Below, piece after piece: positions 61,793 to 64,000 of a DNA stretch of 64,000 bases. The stretch spans positions 1 to 64,000 of the forward strand of contig CAILUT010000021.1 of the NCBI GenBank assembly GCA_903837495.1, given 5' to 3'. Origin of the DNA: an uncultured Flavobacteriales bacterium (GTDB taxonomy: Bacteria; Bacteroidota; Bacteroidia; CAIKAF01). Position 1 is the stretch's first letter. Every line of letters starts with the position of its first letter. A program made the translations under genes and the position numbers. The notes under the pieces were generated by a model. The model was not told the origin of the DNA. It saw nothing but the letters and a program-made list of their open reading frames with translations, and ran no database searches.

Positions 61793-62473
61793 ATGAATCA
61801 TTCCGAACAGGTTACTGAACTTAGAAAGCAAATCCGCACCATTGATGCCCTGCTTGCCAAATGTACAACACCCGAATTAGCCACAAATGTGCATTTAGAG
61901 GAGCTGTATGTGCAGGCTCAAGCCTTCTTAAAACATTGCATTTTGCTGCAAGAATACGCTAAAAAGCCAAAACCTGCTGTGGAACTCCCCGACTTCGATC
62001 AATTAGACCTTTCCAACAAAACCGATTCAATTCAAATTCCCGCTGCCGCAACCCCCATTGAAACCAAGAATGAAGCCTCAACCGCATCGCAAGCTCCAGT
62101 CAACCAAGTTCCCCAGGAGTTAAAACTCGAAGAATCCGTAAAAAAGATTGACCTTACCCCAGAAAAAACCGAATCAGACAAAGAGCCGGCAGCGAAAACC
62201 TCAAACACCCAACGGTTGGCCGACAAAATACACCGGGTTCAGGTTAAAGATTTAAGAAAAGCCCTGCCCCTGCACGAGAAATTCCGATTTATCAATGAAT
62301 TGTTCGGTGGCAACTCCGTTGCCTTTGATTCGGCTCTACAGAAACTGGAATCCTCAGCGTCTTCGGCCAACGCCCTTTCTATTTTATCTGAAATGCAAGG
62401 TCAGCTGTCTTGGGAAGCCGACCACCCCTTGTTGGAAAAGTTAATTGAATTGATTGAAAAGCGTTTTTCATGA
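61793..62473 (+). CDS. Conserved cytoplasmic protein, unknown function
   Basis: The 226-residue protein has no signal peptide. The N-terminal ~70 residues are helical and may form a coiled coil (VTELRKQIRTIDALLAKCTT). A polar Glu/Lys/Ser-rich linker follows (about 75-140). The C-terminal part has LRKALPLHEKFRFINELFGG and ALQKLESSASSANALSILSE, a motif pair I recall in many uncharacterised Bacteroidota proteins of this size. It overlaps the M28 peptidase gene by four bases (ATGA), suggesting coupled expression. Confidence 0.78.
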   Translation: MNHSEQVTELRKQIRTIDALLAKCTTPELATNVHLEELYVQAQAFLKHCILLQEYAKKPKPAVELPDFDQLDLSNKTDSIQIPAAATPIETKNEASTASQAPVNQVPQELKLEESVKKIDLTPEKTESDKEPAAKTSNTQRLADKIHRVQVKDLRKALPLHEKFRFINELFGGNSVAFDSALQKLESSASSANALSILSEMQGQLSWEADHPLLEKLIELIEKRFS

Positions 62474-63798
62474 TGAAAAGGCCATTTTTTCTTTGTTTTA
62501 TTTTGCTGCTTCAAATCCCCATGTTTGGGTTTGCCCAAACCCAATCGGATTTTTATGCCCTATATGTTCAGGCTGCCAAAGACACCCTATCTAGCCCGTT
62601 TTTCCATGGACGTGGTTATTTAAAAGACGGACAGAAACTATCTGCTTATCACATTGCCACCGAATTTGTTAAAATTGGGCTAAAAAACTTCAATCCAACC
62701 CCCTCCTATTACCAAAGTTTTGAAATGCCGGTGAATATTTTCACCCAGCATCCAACCTTGGCCTTCGACCAAGACTTTTTAACCTGTGGAATCGATTATT
62801 TGCCCCACCCTTCTTGCCCCTCGCTTCAAGGCAATTATTCCCTTTTGTGGATTGACTCTAGTCATTTTCAAGACCCCAAGAAATTCAAATCGATTTCTAA
62901 AAAAGACCTGCGTTCTACGTTTTTGGTGATGAATATCCCAAAAACAGTTCCCAAAGGCTTGAAAGAAGTGGTCGATAATTTTAGAACAAACCCCTTTAAT
63001 GCTGCTGGCTTTATTGAACTGGAAGACCAATTAATTTGGGGGGTTTCTACCCAGGCTTCTCAGCACGGAATCCTGCAGGTGAAGCGGGGCAAAATCAACC
63101 CCGAACACAAGGAACTGCGCATTTCCATTACAGCGGTCCACATGCCTAATTTCCCAAACGCCAATGTTCTGGGCTACATTCCCGGCAAAAGTGTGAAAGA
63201 CACCTTTATTTTGGTAACTTCTCATTACGACCATTTGGGCAAAATAGGGCCGCATATTGCCTTTCCAGGAGCCAACGACAATGCTTCGGGGGTAGCAACC
63301 ATGTTGGGATTGGCGCATTACTTCAGTCAACCGGAACATCAACCCGACTACTCCATGGCTTTTATTGCATTTAGCGGCGAAGAAGCTGGCTTGTTGGGGA
63401 GCATACATTACATCCGCAACCCCATTGTTCCCTTTCCAAAAACCCGTTTTGTTTTAAACCTTGACATCATGGGAAGTGAAGATGCCCTAACCATGGTAAA
63501 TGCCACCGAACAATCCAACGCGTTTAACCTATTGGATTCTTTGAATAAAACCATTGGAGCCGTAGCGAAAGTAAAACCCAGGGGGCAGGCTGCGAATTCC
63601 GATCATTATTATTTTGCTCAGCTGGGCATTCCAGCTGTATTTTTATACACCGAAGGTTCGGTGAAAGGCTACCACAGTGTATTTGATACCGCCGATAAAA
63701 CCCCCATGGCTAAAGCGGGCGAAATACACACCTTGCTTGTACAGTTTCTAAACGCCCTTCAATCTCCAACATGGAAAGTGCAACGCAAGGTCAATTGA
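62470..63798 (+). CDS. M28-family zinc metallopeptidase, exported
   Basis: This 442-residue protein has a signal peptide (FFLCFILLLQIPMFGFAQ). The dinuclear zinc site of M28 aminopeptidases is complete: His and Asp in SHYDHLGK, the bridging Asp in GANDNASGVATM, Glu-Glu in AFSGEEAGLLGS, the Asp in LNLDIMGS, and the final His in NSDHYYFAQLGIP. A divergent domain with many strands (about 60-220) precedes the catalytic core. It should release N-terminal residues from peptides in the periplasm or outside. The start is one of two adjacent ATGs. Confidence 0.92.
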   Translation: MMKRPFFLCFILLLQIPMFGFAQTQSDFYALYVQAAKDTLSSPFFHGRGYLKDGQKLSAYHIATEFVKIGLKNFNPTPSYYQSFEMPVNIFTQHPTLAFDQDFLTCGIDYLPHPSCPSLQGNYSLLWIDSSHFQDPKKFKSISKKDLRSTFLVMNIPKTVPKGLKEVVDNFRTNPFNAAGFIELEDQLIWGVSTQASQHGILQVKRGKINPEHKELRISITAVHMPNFPNANVLGYIPGKSVKDTFILVTSHYDHLGKIGPHIAFPGANDNASGVATMLGLAHYFSQPEHQPDYSMAFIAFSGEEAGLLGSIHYIRNPIVPFPKTRFVLNLDIMGSEDALTMVNATEQSNAFNLLDSLNKTIGAVAKVKPRGQAANSDHYYFAQLGIPAVFLYTEGSVKGYHSVFDTADKTPMAKAGEIHTLLVQFLNALQSPTWKVQRKVN

Positions 63799-64000
63799 TT
63801 GTTATTCCAACTCCCATTGGAAACCTAGGCGACATGACCCAACGCAGCAAAGAAATGCTGCAAGAATGCGATGCTTTGTTGGCTGAAGACACTCGAGTTA
63901 CCCGCAAGTTGCTGACCATGATGGACTTGCAGGCTACGGTATTCCCTTTCCACCAGCACAACGAGCACCATGCCACTCCAGCCTGGATCAATCAATTGAA
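63771..64000 (+). CDS. rsmI: 16S rRNA (cytidine-1402-2'-O)-methyltransferase RsmI (3' end outside window)
   Basis: The frame starts with an ATG at 63771 inside the end of the M28 gene (28-base overlap) and runs off the right edge. The visible 76 residues read like the RsmI N-terminus: LIVIPTPIGNLGDMTQRSKE, CDALLAEDTRVTRKLL, and FHQHNEHH. The enzyme 2'-O-methylates C1402 in the decoding centre. TPIGNLGD and AEDTR are diagnostic for the tetrapyrrole-methylase-like fold. Confidence 0.93.
   Translation, partial: MESATQGQLIVIPTPIGNLGDMTQRSKEMLQECDALLAEDTRVTRKLLTMMDLQATVFPFHQHNEHHATPAWINQL

Overview
The window is a gene-dense chromosomal segment from a member of the Bacteroidota. The evidence is the promoter type (TTG, about 20 bases, TAnnTTTG), the MurF-alanine racemase fusion, proteins with a C-terminal type IX secretion (T9SS) sorting domain, PD40/OmpA envelope proteins, and an N-terminally extended ribosomal protein S18. 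GC content is moderate, with sharply GC-richer intergenic islands. I see no rRNA, CRISPR array, prophage, transposase or insertion sequence. The order or family within Bacteroidota cannot be fixed from this segment.

Layout. 1-8538 (minus strand): a parvulin-type prolyl isomerase (cut by the left edge), guaB, a LysM/binding-protein-like gene, guaA and a TPR-PD40-OmpA protein. 8751-8901: a complete tRNA-Lys(UUU) unit with promoter and terminator. 8964-17023 (mostly plus): acnA, xerD, an HD-membrane-cyclase fusion, the rpsF-rpsR-rplI operon with terminator, and an exonuclease III gene. 17268-27404: a YENQAD-repeat protein, an FG-GAP T9SS cargo protein, recG, an OmpA/crystallin-like protein, mnmE, a membrane protein and a penicillin acylase. 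27465-37398 (minus): a very large CotH/lamin-tail T9SS protein, the cluster aroC-symporter-hydrolase, a small membrane protein and an M48-like protease. 37451-53619 (mainly plus): truB (overlapping yraN), an aldo/keto reductase cluster, tpiA-prmA-giant secreted protein-plsY, envelope lipoproteins, a TPR-PD40-MnmD cluster and an outer-membrane protein. 54143-61725 (minus): a PorE-like OmpA protein, a DnaQ-type exonuclease, a dehydrogenase E2, murF-alr and tdk. 61793-64000 (plus): a conserved small protein, an M28 peptidase and the start of rsmI.

The most unusual signal is not a gene. Seven GC-rich intergenic elements of about 142-150 bases lie at 14855-15004, 17038-17183, 19541-19686, 24467-24612, 31516-31664, 35056-35203 and 53666-53807. 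They occur in both orientations, always directly 3' of at least one gene. They share a conserved apical hairpin (a GGC-TCC...GTC-GCC core) on a long stem. The stem arms differ in sequence from copy to copy but remain complementary within each copy, which is the pattern of compensatory change expected of a structured RNA or hairpin-dependent mobile DNA. One copy supplies the last ten codons of the cyclase gene.

A second genome-wide style feature is that many TAnnTTTG -7 elements lie only 3-8 bases before the start codon (xerD, aroC, the aldo/keto reductase, the TPR gene, the gene at 52297 and others). Leaderless or nearly leaderless transcripts are therefore likely common here.

Functional themes are GMP synthesis (guaA, guaB), tRNA U34 modification (mnmE, an mnmD homologue and a substrate tRNA, tRNA-Lys), peptidoglycan precursors and D-alanine (murF-alr), ribosome modification (prmA, rsmI), and a large envelope complement that fits a T9SS-bearing cell surface.
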